Of a stretch of 34,360 bases of DNA, positions 25,145 to 33,591 are shown in pieces (within the stretch, counting starts at the first letter, position 1; each line of letters begins with the position of its first letter). The DNA comes from an uncultured Lachnospiraceae bacterium (GTDB lineage Bacteria; Bacillota; Clostridia; Lachnospirales; Lachnospiraceae). Location: assembly GCA_946620235.1 (NCBI GenBank), contig CAMONC010000009.1:1-34360 (forward strand), written 5' to 3'. The translations under genes and the position numbers were made by a program. The notes under the pieces were generated by a model, which ran no database searches, had not been told where the DNA came from, and saw only the letters and a program-made list of their open reading frames with translations.

Positions 25145-26599
25145 ATGGAAATGAACGAAAGCTTATTTGACAACATTATCAATACAGCACAGGACTGCGT
25201 GTTCTGGAAAGACAAAGACAGAAGATTCGTGGGAGTCAATCAGGCATTCCTGGATTTCTACGGTTTTGAATCGGCTGATATCCTCATAGGCAAGACCGAT
25301 GAGGATATGGGATGGCATAACGATCCGGAGCCTTTTAAGCAGGATGAACTCAGGGTACTGGCCGGACACAGTACATACAAGGTGGCCGGTAAGTGTGTGA
25401 TCCGGGGCGAGGACAGAGATATCATAGCCACTAAGAGACCTATATACGAAAACGGGGAGATAGTAGGTCTGGTGGGCAGTTTTATGGATGTGACAGATAT
25501 CACAAAACGGCAGAAGATGCATGACAGAAACCAGATCATGTATACCACTGCCGGACTTCGTAAATATCCGTATTTCGATAAGCTTCTTGATGAATTTCCG
25601 ATAGAGGAGCTGCTGGATCCCCTGACAGGTATCGTCTCCCGTAAGTATGCGATAGGGTTTGCACATTCACTAATAGCATCCGGCACGCCTTTTACATTTG
25701 CCATCGTGGATCTGGACAATTTCAAATATATCAACGACACCTACGGACACCGGGCAGGAGATGTGGTCCTGACCGATGTTTCGGCCAAGCTCGCGGGGCA
25801 CATGGGTGCGGATGGAATAGCGGGGCGCTTCGGCGGAGATGAGCTTCTGCTGATCGATACCAAACATTTCTCCCGTGCGGATAAGGAGAGCGTATTCGCC
25901 GCCATGTACGGTGATGCGGGTGTTCTGAGGAGTCATGTCGTTGTCGATGATCACAGACTATTTGTGACAGGGACAACGGGATGTGCCACCTTCCCCGATG
26001 ATGCTGCCGACTATGACGATCTTTTCTCCAAGATCGATAAGACTCTGTATTACGGCAAGAGAAAAGGACGCAACTGCTTCGTGATCTATGATGATGAAAC
26101 TCACAGGGATCTGGATATGAAGAAGCTGGTCAAGCAGGGCGTCTATACCAATATGAACAGCCTGATGGTACAGCTCGGGCTTGAGACCGGATTCGAGAAC
26201 AGATTGCGGGCTGCCATGTCGCTCGTTCAGGAACAGTTTCACATCGCCGATATGTACTACGCGGGTCATTCCGGACTTATGCATTCGGTCATAGACAGCA
26301 ATATCTCCGAGGATGTCAGTGATATCGACATGGCGATAGATGATGAGATACTGAAGGTGAGCGATCTTGAAGAGATACGGGATACAAGCCCGAAACTATA
26401 TGCTGCGCTTAAGAAGCAAAATATCGGTTCGGCATTGATCATAAGGATCGGCCTCAATATGGAGACCGACGGATATCTGGTCTGCACCGATCAGAGAAAC
26501 AACAGGCTCTGGCAGGAGGACGAGTGCGGGATACTCTACTTCATCGCAAAATCGCTTGCGGCTCACATCAGACTGAATAAAGACAGTATGCCCGAATAA
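25145..26599 (+). CDS. PAS-GGDEF protein with C-terminal GAF-like region
   Basis: The 484-residue soluble protein starts with a PAS domain (residues 5-118: AQDCVFWKDKDRRFVGVN, GSFMDVTDITKRQ), then a GGDEF domain at about 155-320 with VDLDNFKYINDTYGHRAGD and FGGDEL at 229-234. GGDEL replaces GGDEF; the catalytic Gly-Gly-Asp-Glu are kept, so activity is likely. No RxxD inhibitory site. Residues 330-484 look like a diverged GAF domain. It probably makes cyclic di-GMP in response to a cytoplasmic signal; no EAL or HD-GYP phosphodiesterase is in the window. The ATG at 25145 has AGGCGG nine bases upstream; the open frame reaches back to 25073 inside the exporter gene and is not used. Confidence 0.87.
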   Translation: MEMNESLFDNIINTAQDCVFWKDKDRRFVGVNQAFLDFYGFESADILIGKTDEDMGWHNDPEPFKQDELRVLAGHSTYKVAGKCVIRGEDRDIIATKRPIYENGEIVGLVGSFMDVTDITKRQKMHDRNQIMYTTAGLRKYPYFDKLLDEFPIEELLDPLTGIVSRKYAIGFAHSLIASGTPFTFAIVDLDNFKYINDTYGHRAGDVVLTDVSAKLAGHMGADGIAGRFGGDELLLIDTKHFSRADKESVFAAMYGDAGVLRSHVVVDDHRLFVTGTTGCATFPDDAADYDDLFSKIDKTLYYGKRKGRNCFVIYDDETHRDLDMKKLVKQGVYTNMNSLMVQLGLETGFENRLRAAMSLVQEQFHIADMYYAGHSGLMHSVIDSNISEDVSDIDMAIDDEILKVSDLEEIRDTSPKLYAALKKQNIGSALIIRIGLNMETDGYLVCTDQRNNRLWQEDECGILYFIAKSLAAHIRLNKDSMPE

Positions 26600-26612
26600 A
26601 ACCATAAAACAC

Positions 26613-26642
26613 TTGCCTATCCCGGAGATGATGTGGTAATAT
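26613..26642 (+). promoter_or_regulatory. Promoter of tRNA-Trp
   Basis: TTGCCT (26613-26618) and TAATAT (26637-26642) with an 18-base spacer; TG precedes the -10 as an extended element. Predicted start near 26649, about 20 bases before the tRNA. Confidence 0.7.
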
Positions 26643-26669
26643 AGCATTTGGCTGTTTTGAAGCCGATAC

Positions 26670-26740
26670 AGGGGCGTAGTTCAATGGTAGAACGGCGGTC
26701 TCCAAAACCGTTAATGCGGGTTCGACTCCTGCCGCCCCTG
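26670..26740 (+). tRNA. tRNA-Trp (anticodon CCA)
   Basis: A complete cloverleaf can be folded by eye: acceptor AGGGGCG with CGCCCCT, D-stem GTTC/GAAC, anticodon stem GCGGT/ACCGT around loop CTCCAAA (anticodon CCA), T-stem GCGGG/CCTGC with loop TTCGACT, and discriminator G. The 3' CCA is not encoded and must be added after transcription. It is a single-gene unit with its own promoter and terminator. Confidence 0.97.
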
Positions 26741-26753
26741 CTTTATTTTTGAG

Positions 26754-26798
26754 AAACCTGTAAATGCGTGAAAACAATGCGCGTTTACAGGTTTTTTT
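26754..26798 (+). terminator. Intrinsic terminator of tRNA-Trp
   Basis: A 15-base-pair stem with one G-T wobble (26754-26768 with 26780-26794) and an 11-base loop runs into T residues to 26798. It separates the tRNA from the phosphatase cassette. Confidence 0.93.
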
Positions 26799-26821
26799 AT
26801 GCTTCCGGCGGTTCTTTTTAA

Positions 26822-26850
26822 TTGTATCGTGCCCCCCATAATGGTAAAAT
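26822..26850 (+). promoter_or_regulatory. Promoter giving a leaderless transcript for the sensor phosphatase
   Basis: TTGTAT (26822-26827), a 17-base spacer and TAAAAT (26845-26850) preceded by TGG form a strong-looking sigma-A promoter with extended -10. The usual distance puts the transcription start at 26857, the A of the ATG. No Shine-Dalgarno sequence lies between. Confidence 0.7.
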
Positions 26851-26856
26851 TTTATT

Positions 26857-29019
26857 ATGCGTAAAAAGATCCTTACGGTAATAATCGATATCATCGGAAT
26901 ACTGATAACCATAGTCTGCGGACTGCTGCTGATACAGATGATATTTCTTCAGAGAGATCTGGTCTCATCATCACAACAGGCGGGTGAACTGATCGAGAAT
27001 ACCTCCGAGGAAGCAATGCGCTCCCAGATAGGGGCATATCTGAAGGAGGCGGCTTCCATCAGAGCATGGGTTTCGGACGGAGAGTTCTCCAAGTTTGCGG
27101 ATTCCATCGGAGTGATCGCAAACACTGCATCGGACATATATGCTCATCCGGAGAGATATGGCACATCCCGGATGGAGAAATACGGCGAATCCGATATGGG
27201 GGAGCTTAAGTCTTATATCGCATACGGTGACGGAGTGGACCCCGAAGCGGCGGATATCAGTGCGGAAGCCGGTATGGCAGCCAATATGCAGGGAGTGCTC
27301 AAGTCTGTCAATATGGCCAACAGTTCCATGGCCAGTGATTATTTTGCATCCGAATCCGGTCTGTTCGTATGTGCAGAGGCGGTATCCGTCTACAATCTGC
27401 CTAAAGGCAATGAGCACCTGAGTTTCGAGGCGAGACAGCGTCCATGGTTTACGGAGGCGCGGGATGCGGGACATGCCGTTTTTACCGGAATGATCAAAGA
27501 TGCCGATACAGGTGACTATGTCATCACCTGCGGAGTCCCCGTATATGCTGACGGTGACTTCATCGGTGTGGCCGGAGCCGGCCTTTTCCTGGATACCATA
27601 CGTCAGGATGTGGACGGATTTCAGTTGGGAGAGAACGGCTATGCCTGCATAATCAACTCCCGTGGACAGGTACTTTTCTCGGGAGCTTCGGAGGGCGATC
27701 TGGCTGCATCCGAGGATATGGATTCGGATATCAGGCTGAGTGCCAATAAGGAACTGGCCGCTCTGACAACCGATGCACTTGACGGAAATGCCGGCGTGGA
27801 CATCGTGGAACTGGACGGATGCAGATATTACATCGGCTATGCTCCGATGGAGACCGTAGGCTGGTCATATATGACCATTCTTCCCGAAGCAGAGGTTACG
27901 GCTCCAACCATGGCTCTGGTTGAGAAACTGGATGCCCATAATACCGAGCAGAATCAATATGTGCACGGATCCGTAGTCAGGTCAGTCAGGTTCATAGTTC
28001 TCCTGCTGGTCGCAGTCGGCGGCGTCATGCTGATCGTTGCCGGCAGGTTCGCGGATAAGCTAGCCGATCCGATAGTTATCCTGACCGGACAGGTAAGCCA
28101 GATCGAAGGAGATAATCTGGATTTTACCTGCGACCTGCATACGGGAGATGAGGTTCAGGTTCTCGGTGAAGCTTTTGAGTCCATGACCGGGCGCATGAAG
28201 ACATACATCGATGATATCACTGCGATCACGGCCGAGAAGGAGAGGATAGGTGCAGAACTTTCGGTTGCGACGCATATACAGGCGTCCATGCTTCCGTGCA
28301 TCTTTCCGCCGTATCCCGACAGAGACGAGTTCGAACTATTTGCATCCATGGATCCTGCCAGAGAAGTAGGCGGTGATTTCTATGATTTCTTCCTGGTAGA
28401 CAGCGATCATCTGGGAATAGTGATAGCCGATGTATCGGGCAAGGGCGTGCCTGCCGCATTGTTCATGGTCATATCGAAGACTCTGATCAAGAACAGGGCA
28501 TTATCCGGAGAGAGTGTGGATGAGGTATTCACTCATGCCAACAACCAGCTCTGCGAGGGTAACGCCGAGGATATGTTCGTTACGGCCTGGATCGGGATCA
28601 TAGAGCTGTCTACCGGACATATGCAGTGGTGTGATGCCGGACATGAGATACCGTATCTCATACATGGCGACGGAAGTATTGAGAAGATCATGCCGGAGCG
28701 GAAGAAACTCCCGCTGGCCGCTATTGAGGACACCGGGTATGTGTCCAATGAGCTGGATCTGAACAGGGGAGACATGATCTTTCTGTACACCGATGGTGTA
28801 CCGGAAGCGTGTGATATGAACAATGAACTGTATGGGATCAGGAGGCTTGAGCTGGCTCTGAGTTCGGAATACAGGGCTGATCCCGAGACTCTTTTAAAGG
28901 CAATACGATCCGATGTGGACGGCTTTGTCGGAGAAGCGCCCCAGTTTGATGATCTGACCATGCTGTGCATACAATACAGGGGAACCGGCCGGGATATGTC
29001 CGGGGATCTCGAAGTATAG
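26857..29019 (+). CDS. Membrane sensor PP2C-type phosphatase (extracellular sensor + HAMP + SpoIIE/RsbU domain)
   Basis: The 720-residue protein has a transmembrane segment at about 7-31, a large extracellular sensor to about 370 with double-CACHE marks (RQRPWFTEARDAG, GVPVYADGDFIGVAGAGL), a second transmembrane segment at about 374-397, a HAMP domain, a coiled linker with ERIGAELSVATHIQASMLP, and a PP2C phosphatase at about 490-710. The metal residues are intact: Asp499, Asp507 in GGDFYD, Asp525 in DVSGKG, Asp646 in TDGVPEA and Asp698/Asp699 in FDDLTM. Such enzymes remove phosphate from Ser/Thr of anti-anti-sigma (STAS) proteins, but no such gene is in view. The start appears leaderless. The next gene begins 11 bases after the stop. 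Confidence 0.93.
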   Translation: MRKKILTVIIDIIGILITIVCGLLLIQMIFLQRDLVSSSQQAGELIENTSEEAMRSQIGAYLKEAASIRAWVSDGEFSKFADSIGVIANTASDIYAHPERYGTSRMEKYGESDMGELKSYIAYGDGVDPEAADISAEAGMAANMQGVLKSVNMANSSMASDYFASESGLFVCAEAVSVYNLPKGNEHLSFEARQRPWFTEARDAGHAVFTGMIKDADTGDYVITCGVPVYADGDFIGVAGAGLFLDTIRQDVDGFQLGENGYACIINSRGQVLFSGASEGDLAASEDMDSDIRLSANKELAALTTDALDGNAGVDIVELDGCRYYIGYAPMETVGWSYMTILPEAEVTAPTMALVEKLDAHNTEQNQYVHGSVVRSVRFIVLLLVAVGGVMLIVAGRFADKLADPIVILTGQVSQIEGDNLDFTCDLHTGDEVQVLGEAFESMTGRMKTYIDDITAITAEKERIGAELSVATHIQASMLPCIFPPYPDRDEFELFASMDPAREVGGDFYDFFLVDSDHLGIVIADVSGKGVPAALFMVISKTLIKNRALSGESVDEVFTHANNQLCEGNAEDMFVTAWIGIIELSTGHMQWCDAGHEIPYLIHGDGSIEKIMPERKKLPLAAIEDTGYVSNELDLNRGDMIFLYTDGVPEACDMNNELYGIRRLELALSSEYRADPETLLKAIRSDVDGFVGEAPQFDDLTMLCIQYRGTGRDMSGDLEV

Positions 29020-29023
29020 GAGG
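29018..29023 (+). promoter_or_regulatory. Ribosome-binding site setting the start of the 173-residue protein
   Basis: AGGAGG seven bases before ATG 29031, overlapping the stop of the phosphatase. The frame is open upstream to 28965 inside the phosphatase gene, so this site decides the start. Confidence 0.9.
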
Positions 29024-29030
29024 AACTTTC

Positions 29031-29552
29031 ATGGCTTTAGTGGGTAATGCAAAGGACATCAATGTCAGGGAGTTCTATGATGCGATAGTGGATTTTGCAC
29101 ATGATGAGAAGGCACAGGATAAGTACTACAGCATCATGGACATGCTGACAGGCAGAAAGAATAAGGACGGAAGCGACGAGACCGTCAGAGACAGGATACT
29201 CAAGGCATATGCGATGCTCTTTTGTGAGGATGCGGGCCTGGAACCCGGGGAGTGTGCGGGCGTGGATGAAGTGGCCGATACAGCAGACAGGCTGTATATA
29301 GGCGGGACGGGATATGATCCCGAACACTGGTATCGCATGAAGTACCATTTCCCGGTGATAGATGATGATAATTATGACAGATTCGCTGCGCTGGTGCTGA
29401 GTGACATGAACTCGGGACCTCTGCACGAGGCAGCTCTTAATGACGGAGAGACACTTGTAGTAGGTGAACCTGATCCGCTGCATATGACACCTGAGCAGAG
29501 ACGCAACCAGACGGTCAGGAGCGTAGGACTTCCTACGGGGGGTGACCAATGA
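29031..29552 (+). CDS. Unrecognised acidic 173-residue protein in the phosphatase cassette
   Basis: I do not recognise this protein. It has no signal peptide, membrane segment or cysteine cluster. The first 75 residues look helical (NVREFYDAIVDFAHDEKAQDK, DRILKAYAMLFCEDAG); the middle is rich in Asp, Gly and Tyr (YIGGTGYDPEHWYRM, FPVIDDDNYDRF); the last 35 are polar and probably disordered, ending GLPTGGDQ. It has a strong ribosome-binding site and its stop overlaps the start of the regulator gene (ATGA). Placed between two Ser/Thr phosphatases and a regulator, it could be their substrate or an adaptor. That is inference; no STAS fold is evident. Confidence 0.85.
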   Translation: MALVGNAKDINVREFYDAIVDFAHDEKAQDKYYSIMDMLTGRKNKDGSDETVRDRILKAYAMLFCEDAGLEPGECAGVDEVADTADRLYIGGTGYDPEHWYRMKYHFPVIDDDNYDRFAALVLSDMNSGPLHEAALNDGETLVVGEPDPLHMTPEQRRNQTVRSVGLPTGGDQ

Positions 29553-30358
29553 ACATACTGGCAGTCGACAGCGATAAGAAGGCACTTGACGGTATCCGCA
29601 GCATACTGGATAAACGCAGACCCAAGGCAGCATGCTACTATTTCGAAGACCCTCTGGCTGCTCTGGCTCAGGCAAGAGAGACAGAGATAGATGTGGCCTT
29701 GTTGGAGGTGGACACGCCCGAGCTCTCGGGTCTGGATCTGGGGAGATATCTGAAGGAGCTTAACCCCTATGTCAATCTGATATATCTGAATGCGGGCGAG
29801 AGTTATGCATATGATGCCATGCGCCAGCATGCCAGCGGATATGTGGTGAAGCCCGGAGACGAGAATGATATACAGTATGAGCTGGATTCCCTGCGGTTTC
29901 CGGAGATACGGAAGAAACTCAAGAGGGTATATGCACAGACATTCGGTAATTTTGAATTCTTTGTGGACGGAGAACCCGTGGAGTTCAAATACAGCCGGAC
30001 CAAGGAGATCGTCGCCATACTTATCAATAACAAGGGAGCCCAGACCACAAACGGCGAGATCATAGCCGACCTGTGGGAGGATGGCGCTGACCCCGATAAG
30101 AAACTCTCATATCTGTGCAACCTAAGACAGGATCTGCAGAATACATTCACCAGGCTCAAACTTGACGGGATCATACTGAAGCAACGCGGCAGCATGGCCA
30201 TAGCAAAGGACAGGATAGAGTGCGATCTCTATGACTGGATGGCGGATCCGGAGCACTCCAAATACAAGTATATAGGTGATTACATGAATCAGTACAGCTG
30301 GGCCGAGAGCGTTCATGCCGAGCTGGATGAGATCAGCTACGATCTGTATGATGAGTAA
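29549..30358 (+). CDS. Atypical response-regulator-like protein: degenerate receiver + winged-helix output
   Basis: The 269-residue protein has a receiver-like domain at 1-120 and an OmpR/SARP-type winged helix at about 130-225 (FGNFEFFVDGEPVEFKYSRT, TTNGEIIADLWEDG, LSYLCNLRQDLQNTF), followed by a 40-residue acidic tail. In the receiver, the position four before the conserved Pro57 should be the phosphorylated Asp but is Glu53. The acidic pocket is AVDSD, so one of the usual two adjacent acids is Ser, and the conserved Thr/Ser of strand 4 is Asn. The Lys in VVKP is kept. It may be locked on or respond to something other than phosphate. It couples to the upstream gene by four bases. Confidence 0.87.
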   Translation: MNILAVDSDKKALDGIRSILDKRRPKAACYYFEDPLAALAQARETEIDVALLEVDTPELSGLDLGRYLKELNPYVNLIYLNAGESYAYDAMRQHASGYVVKPGDENDIQYELDSLRFPEIRKKLKRVYAQTFGNFEFFVDGEPVEFKYSRTKEIVAILINNKGAQTTNGEIIADLWEDGADPDKKLSYLCNLRQDLQNTFTRLKLDGIILKQRGSMAIAKDRIECDLYDWMADPEHSKYKYIGDYMNQYSWAESVHAELDEISYDLYDE

Positions 30359-33300
30359 ACCCCGTAAAAAGTTTATATCCATCTGTCTGGCAGCTTTGCT
30401 TGCATCTGTATCCGGAGCAGGGCTGATGACTTTCTTTATGCCCGAGCCCATTACCGTGCAGGCTGCTGAAACGGGAGGATCGGATGCGACATATGTCACA
30501 TCGCTCATTGATCCTATACGCGATCAGGACGGTTATTCCGCAGTGCTGTACAACAGTACGAGCGGACTGCCCACATCGGAGGCCAATGACATAGTTCAGA
30601 CCAGTGAAGGCTTCATATGGATCGGCGGATACAGCGGGCTGATCAGGTATGACGGAGCCCATTTCGAACGCCCCAGGATCACGTCGCTCATAGCCAGTGT
30701 GACATGTATGATGGTGGATGAAAACGAGAGACTGTGGATCGGAACCAATGAGAGCGGTATATACATATATGAACATGATGTAGTGTATATCGTTGATGAA
30801 GAGGACGGACTTCCGTCTCCGGTCATCCGTGATATGGTCAGAGATTCTCAGGGCAGAGTCTATGTGGCCACCGTATCCGGCCTTGCCATCATAGATACCG
30901 ATATGAACATATCCGTATTTGATTATCCGGGAATATCGGATAAACTCATCAAAGATCTGTGGGTGACCGATGATGGGCATGTGTACGGGATTACCAACGA
31001 AGGTGATGTATTTACTCTCAGATACGGAGCGATAGAAGCGTGCTATCCTCATGAAGATTTCGACTTCGGTACGATCGACTCCCTTCTTCCGGATCCGTCC
31101 GCTCCCGGATATATATATACCGATGTCGGTGATTCGACAGTGCGATACGGCCGGCTGGCCAATGAGTTTAACGTTGAGATGTCGATCGATATCTCTCCTC
31201 TGACTCAGGTTATGGAGTTTAATTATCTCGGAGGCCGTATATGGATATGTGCACGTAACGGTGTCGGAGTTATCGATAACGGTAAGTTCACTTTACTGGA
31301 TGATCTTCCCATGGACAGCAGTATAGGTCATGTCATGTCAGATTATGAAGGGAACCTGTGGTTTACTTCCACCAGACAGGGTGTGATGAAGATAGTTCCG
31401 AACAGGTTCACCGATCTGTATGAGAAGTATCATCTGCCTGATGCGGTAGTCAATTCGACATGTAAACTGGATGACAGGCTCTATGTGGCTACGGATAAAG
31501 GTCTGACTGTCATCGGTCCCGACGGCCCCGTGTCAGGGGTGCCGGTCAGCACAGTACATACGATATCCGGAAAGGAACTGGAATACAGTGATCTGGTAGA
31601 GATGCTTGACGGTATCAGGATCAGATCCGTGATCAAAGATTCGAGGGATCGTCTGTGGATCTCATCATGGAGATCCTATGGCCTGCTCAGGTACGATCAT
31701 GGAGAAGTGACGGTATTCGGAGAAGAAGACGGACTGTGTTCAAGTCAGGTGAGAACCGTATACGAGACTTCCGATTCCCGATTCCTGGTTGCATGTACGG
31801 GTGGGATCAATATCATCGAAGGTGACCGTGTCACTGCCTCATACGGTGAGAGAGAGGGCATAGATAATACCGAGATCCTTTCCGTGTGTGAGGGATGGGA
31901 CGGTGATATCCTTATCGGTACGGATGGAGGCGGCATATATATACTGGGTTCATCCGGAGTACGTCTTCTGACAAAGGCCGACGGTCTTACATCCGGGGTC
32001 GTGATGCGTATCAAGCCTGCCCGGGACAGGGATATATACTGGCTGGTGACAGGTACCTCTCTGGCCTATATGACCCCGGGCTATGGGATTCATACCATAG
32101 AATCCTTCCCGTATTCCAATAACTTTGACCTGTATGAGAACGGCCGGGGGGAGATATGGGTTCTGTCCAGCAGCGGTATATATGTTCTGACCACCGAGTC
32201 ACTTCTGGCCGATGAGAATCTGTTCCCGATGCATTTCTCGCTCTCCAATGGCCTGCCTCATATCACTACTGCCAACTCATACAGTGCACTGGATCCGGAT
32301 GGTACTCTCTATATATCAGGTACATCCGGAGTAGCAAGGGTAAATATCGAAAAGCCCTTTGATGATGTGAGTGAACTCAAAGCATCTGTACCGTATATAG
32401 AAGCAGACAACGTACGTATCTATCCGGATGCTGACGGGAAGTTTTCGATACCATCCACAGTACGAAGACTGACCATATATGCATATGTATACAACTATTC
32501 ATTGATCGATCCGATAGTAACATACAGACTGGACGGATTTGATGAAGAGGATACATCAGTGATCCGGTCCGAACTGGATCCTGTCTATTACACCAACCTG
32601 CGTGGCGGTGATTACCGGTTCGTGATGAGCCTCAAGGATCCCATGGGACGTGAGAGCAATACGATCACGGTTCCCATAACCAAGCAAAAAGCAGTTTACG
32701 AGCATCTGTGGTTCATCCTGCTGATGTGTCTGGCGACGATCGCCTGGATCACGATAGCCGTCAAGGCGTATATCAATAAGCGTATCAGTGATCTGGAGAA
32801 GCAGCATAAAGAAGAAGCCGAGAAGGAACGTATCGGCAATGAGCTCCGGATGGCCAGCGGTATACAGAACGATATGCTCCCGCATGAGTTTCCGCCATTC
32901 CCCGATATCAAAGAGTTCAATATCTACGCTTCGATGGACCCTGCCAGAGATGTGGGCGGCGACTTCTATGATTTCTTTATGACAGATGAGGATCATCTTT
33001 GCATAGTCATAGCGGATGTGAGCGGTAAGGGTATACCGGCAGCACTGTTCATGATGATCTCCAAGGTCATACTTCAGAGTAATGCATCCATGGGTGTATC
33101 TGCAGCTGAGATACTTGAGAGGACCAATAACGCACTGTGTTCGGATAACCGGTCCGATATGTTTGTGACAGTATGGATCGGTATACTGAATATCAGAACG
33201 GGGGTGATCACAGCAGCCAACGCCGGACATGAATACCCCGCGCTGATGCAGGATGGCAGGTTCTCACTGCTCAAGGATAAGCACGGGCTTGTCATCGGCG

Positions 33301-33581
33301 GCTACGAAGGAATGAAATATACCGAATATGAGATACATTTAAACCCCGGAGACAAGCTTTTCCTGTATACCGACGGAGTTCCGGAAGCAACATCTTCGAA
33401 TGATGATATGTTCGGGACAGACCGTATGATCGATGCACTTAATATGGATCCCGGCGTCGATTGCGAGCAGATACTTAAGAATGTCAGACAGTCGGTGGAT
33501 ACTTTTGTGCAGGATGCCGAGCAGTTTGACGATCTGACAATGCTGTGCCTGGAGTATCACGGAGCACAGACAGAACACTGA
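30351..33581 (+). CDS. Beta-propeller (Reg_prop) and Y_Y_Y sensor fused to a PP2C-type phosphatase
   Basis: The 1076-residue protein begins with an N-terminal membrane/signal segment (about 8-30), then two-component-regulator propeller repeats at about 55-660 (TSGLPTSEANDIVQTSEG, GLIRYDG, DGLPSPVIRDMVRDSQGR, EDGLCSSQVRTVYE, GGGIYIL), a Y_Y_Y-like domain at about 700-770, a transmembrane segment at about 783-806, a coiled linker, and a PP2C domain with Asp863, Asp871, Asp889, Asp1008 and Asp1060/Asp1061 all present. In known hybrid sensors this propeller drives a histidine kinase; here it drives a phosphatase. I chose ATG 30351 (or 30348), overlapping the previous stop; the frame is open from 30315. 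Phosphatase domain closely resembles that of the first gene. Confidence 0.9.
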   Translation: MSKPRKKFISICLAALLASVSGAGLMTFFMPEPITVQAAETGGSDATYVTSLIDPIRDQDGYSAVLYNSTSGLPTSEANDIVQTSEGFIWIGGYSGLIRYDGAHFERPRITSLIASVTCMMVDENERLWIGTNESGIYIYEHDVVYIVDEEDGLPSPVIRDMVRDSQGRVYVATVSGLAIIDTDMNISVFDYPGISDKLIKDLWVTDDGHVYGITNEGDVFTLRYGAIEACYPHEDFDFGTIDSLLPDPSAPGYIYTDVGDSTVRYGRLANEFNVEMSIDISPLTQVMEFNYLGGRIWICARNGVGVIDNGKFTLLDDLPMDSSIGHVMSDYEGNLWFTSTRQGVMKIVPNRFTDLYEKYHLPDAVVNSTCKLDDRLYVATDKGLTVIGPDGPVSGVPVSTVHTISGKELEYSDLVEMLDGIRIRSVIKDSRDRLWISSWRSYGLLRYDHGEVTVFGEEDGLCSSQVRTVYETSDSRFLVACTGGINIIEGDRVTASYGEREGIDNTEILSVCEGWDGDILIGTDGGGIYILGSSGVRLLTKADGLTSGVVMRIKPARDRDIYWLVTGTSLAYMTPGYGIHTIESFPYSNNFDLYENGRGEIWVLSSSGIYVLTTESLLADENLFPMHFSLSNGLPHITTANSYSALDPDGTLYISGTSGVARVNIEKPFDDVSELKASVPYIEADNVRIYPDADGKFSIPSTVRRLTIYAYVYNYSLIDPIVTYRLDGFDEEDTSVIRSELDPVYYTNLRGGDYRFVMSLKDPMGRESNTITVPITKQKAVYEHLWFILLMCLATIAWITIAVKAYINKRISDLEKQHKEEAEKERIGNELRMASGIQNDMLPHEFPPFPDIKEFNIYASMDPARDVGGDFYDFFMTDEDHLCIVIADVSGKGIPAALFMMISKVILQSNASMGVSAAEILERTNNALCSDNRSDMFVTVWIGILNIRTGVITAANAGHEYPALMQDGRFSLLKDKHGLVIGGYEGMKYTEYEIHLNPGDKLFLYTDGVPEATSSNDDMFGTDRMIDALNMDPGVDCEQILKNVRQSVDTFVQDAEQFDDLTMLCLEYHGAQTEH

Positions 33582-33591
33582 GGTACCCTGT

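Noticed and set aside
26670-26800. tRNA-Trp as an integration site, since a signalling cassette begins just after it.
   Set aside because: No repeat of the tRNA 3' end, no integrase and no shift in base use were seen; the tRNA has its own ordinary terminator.
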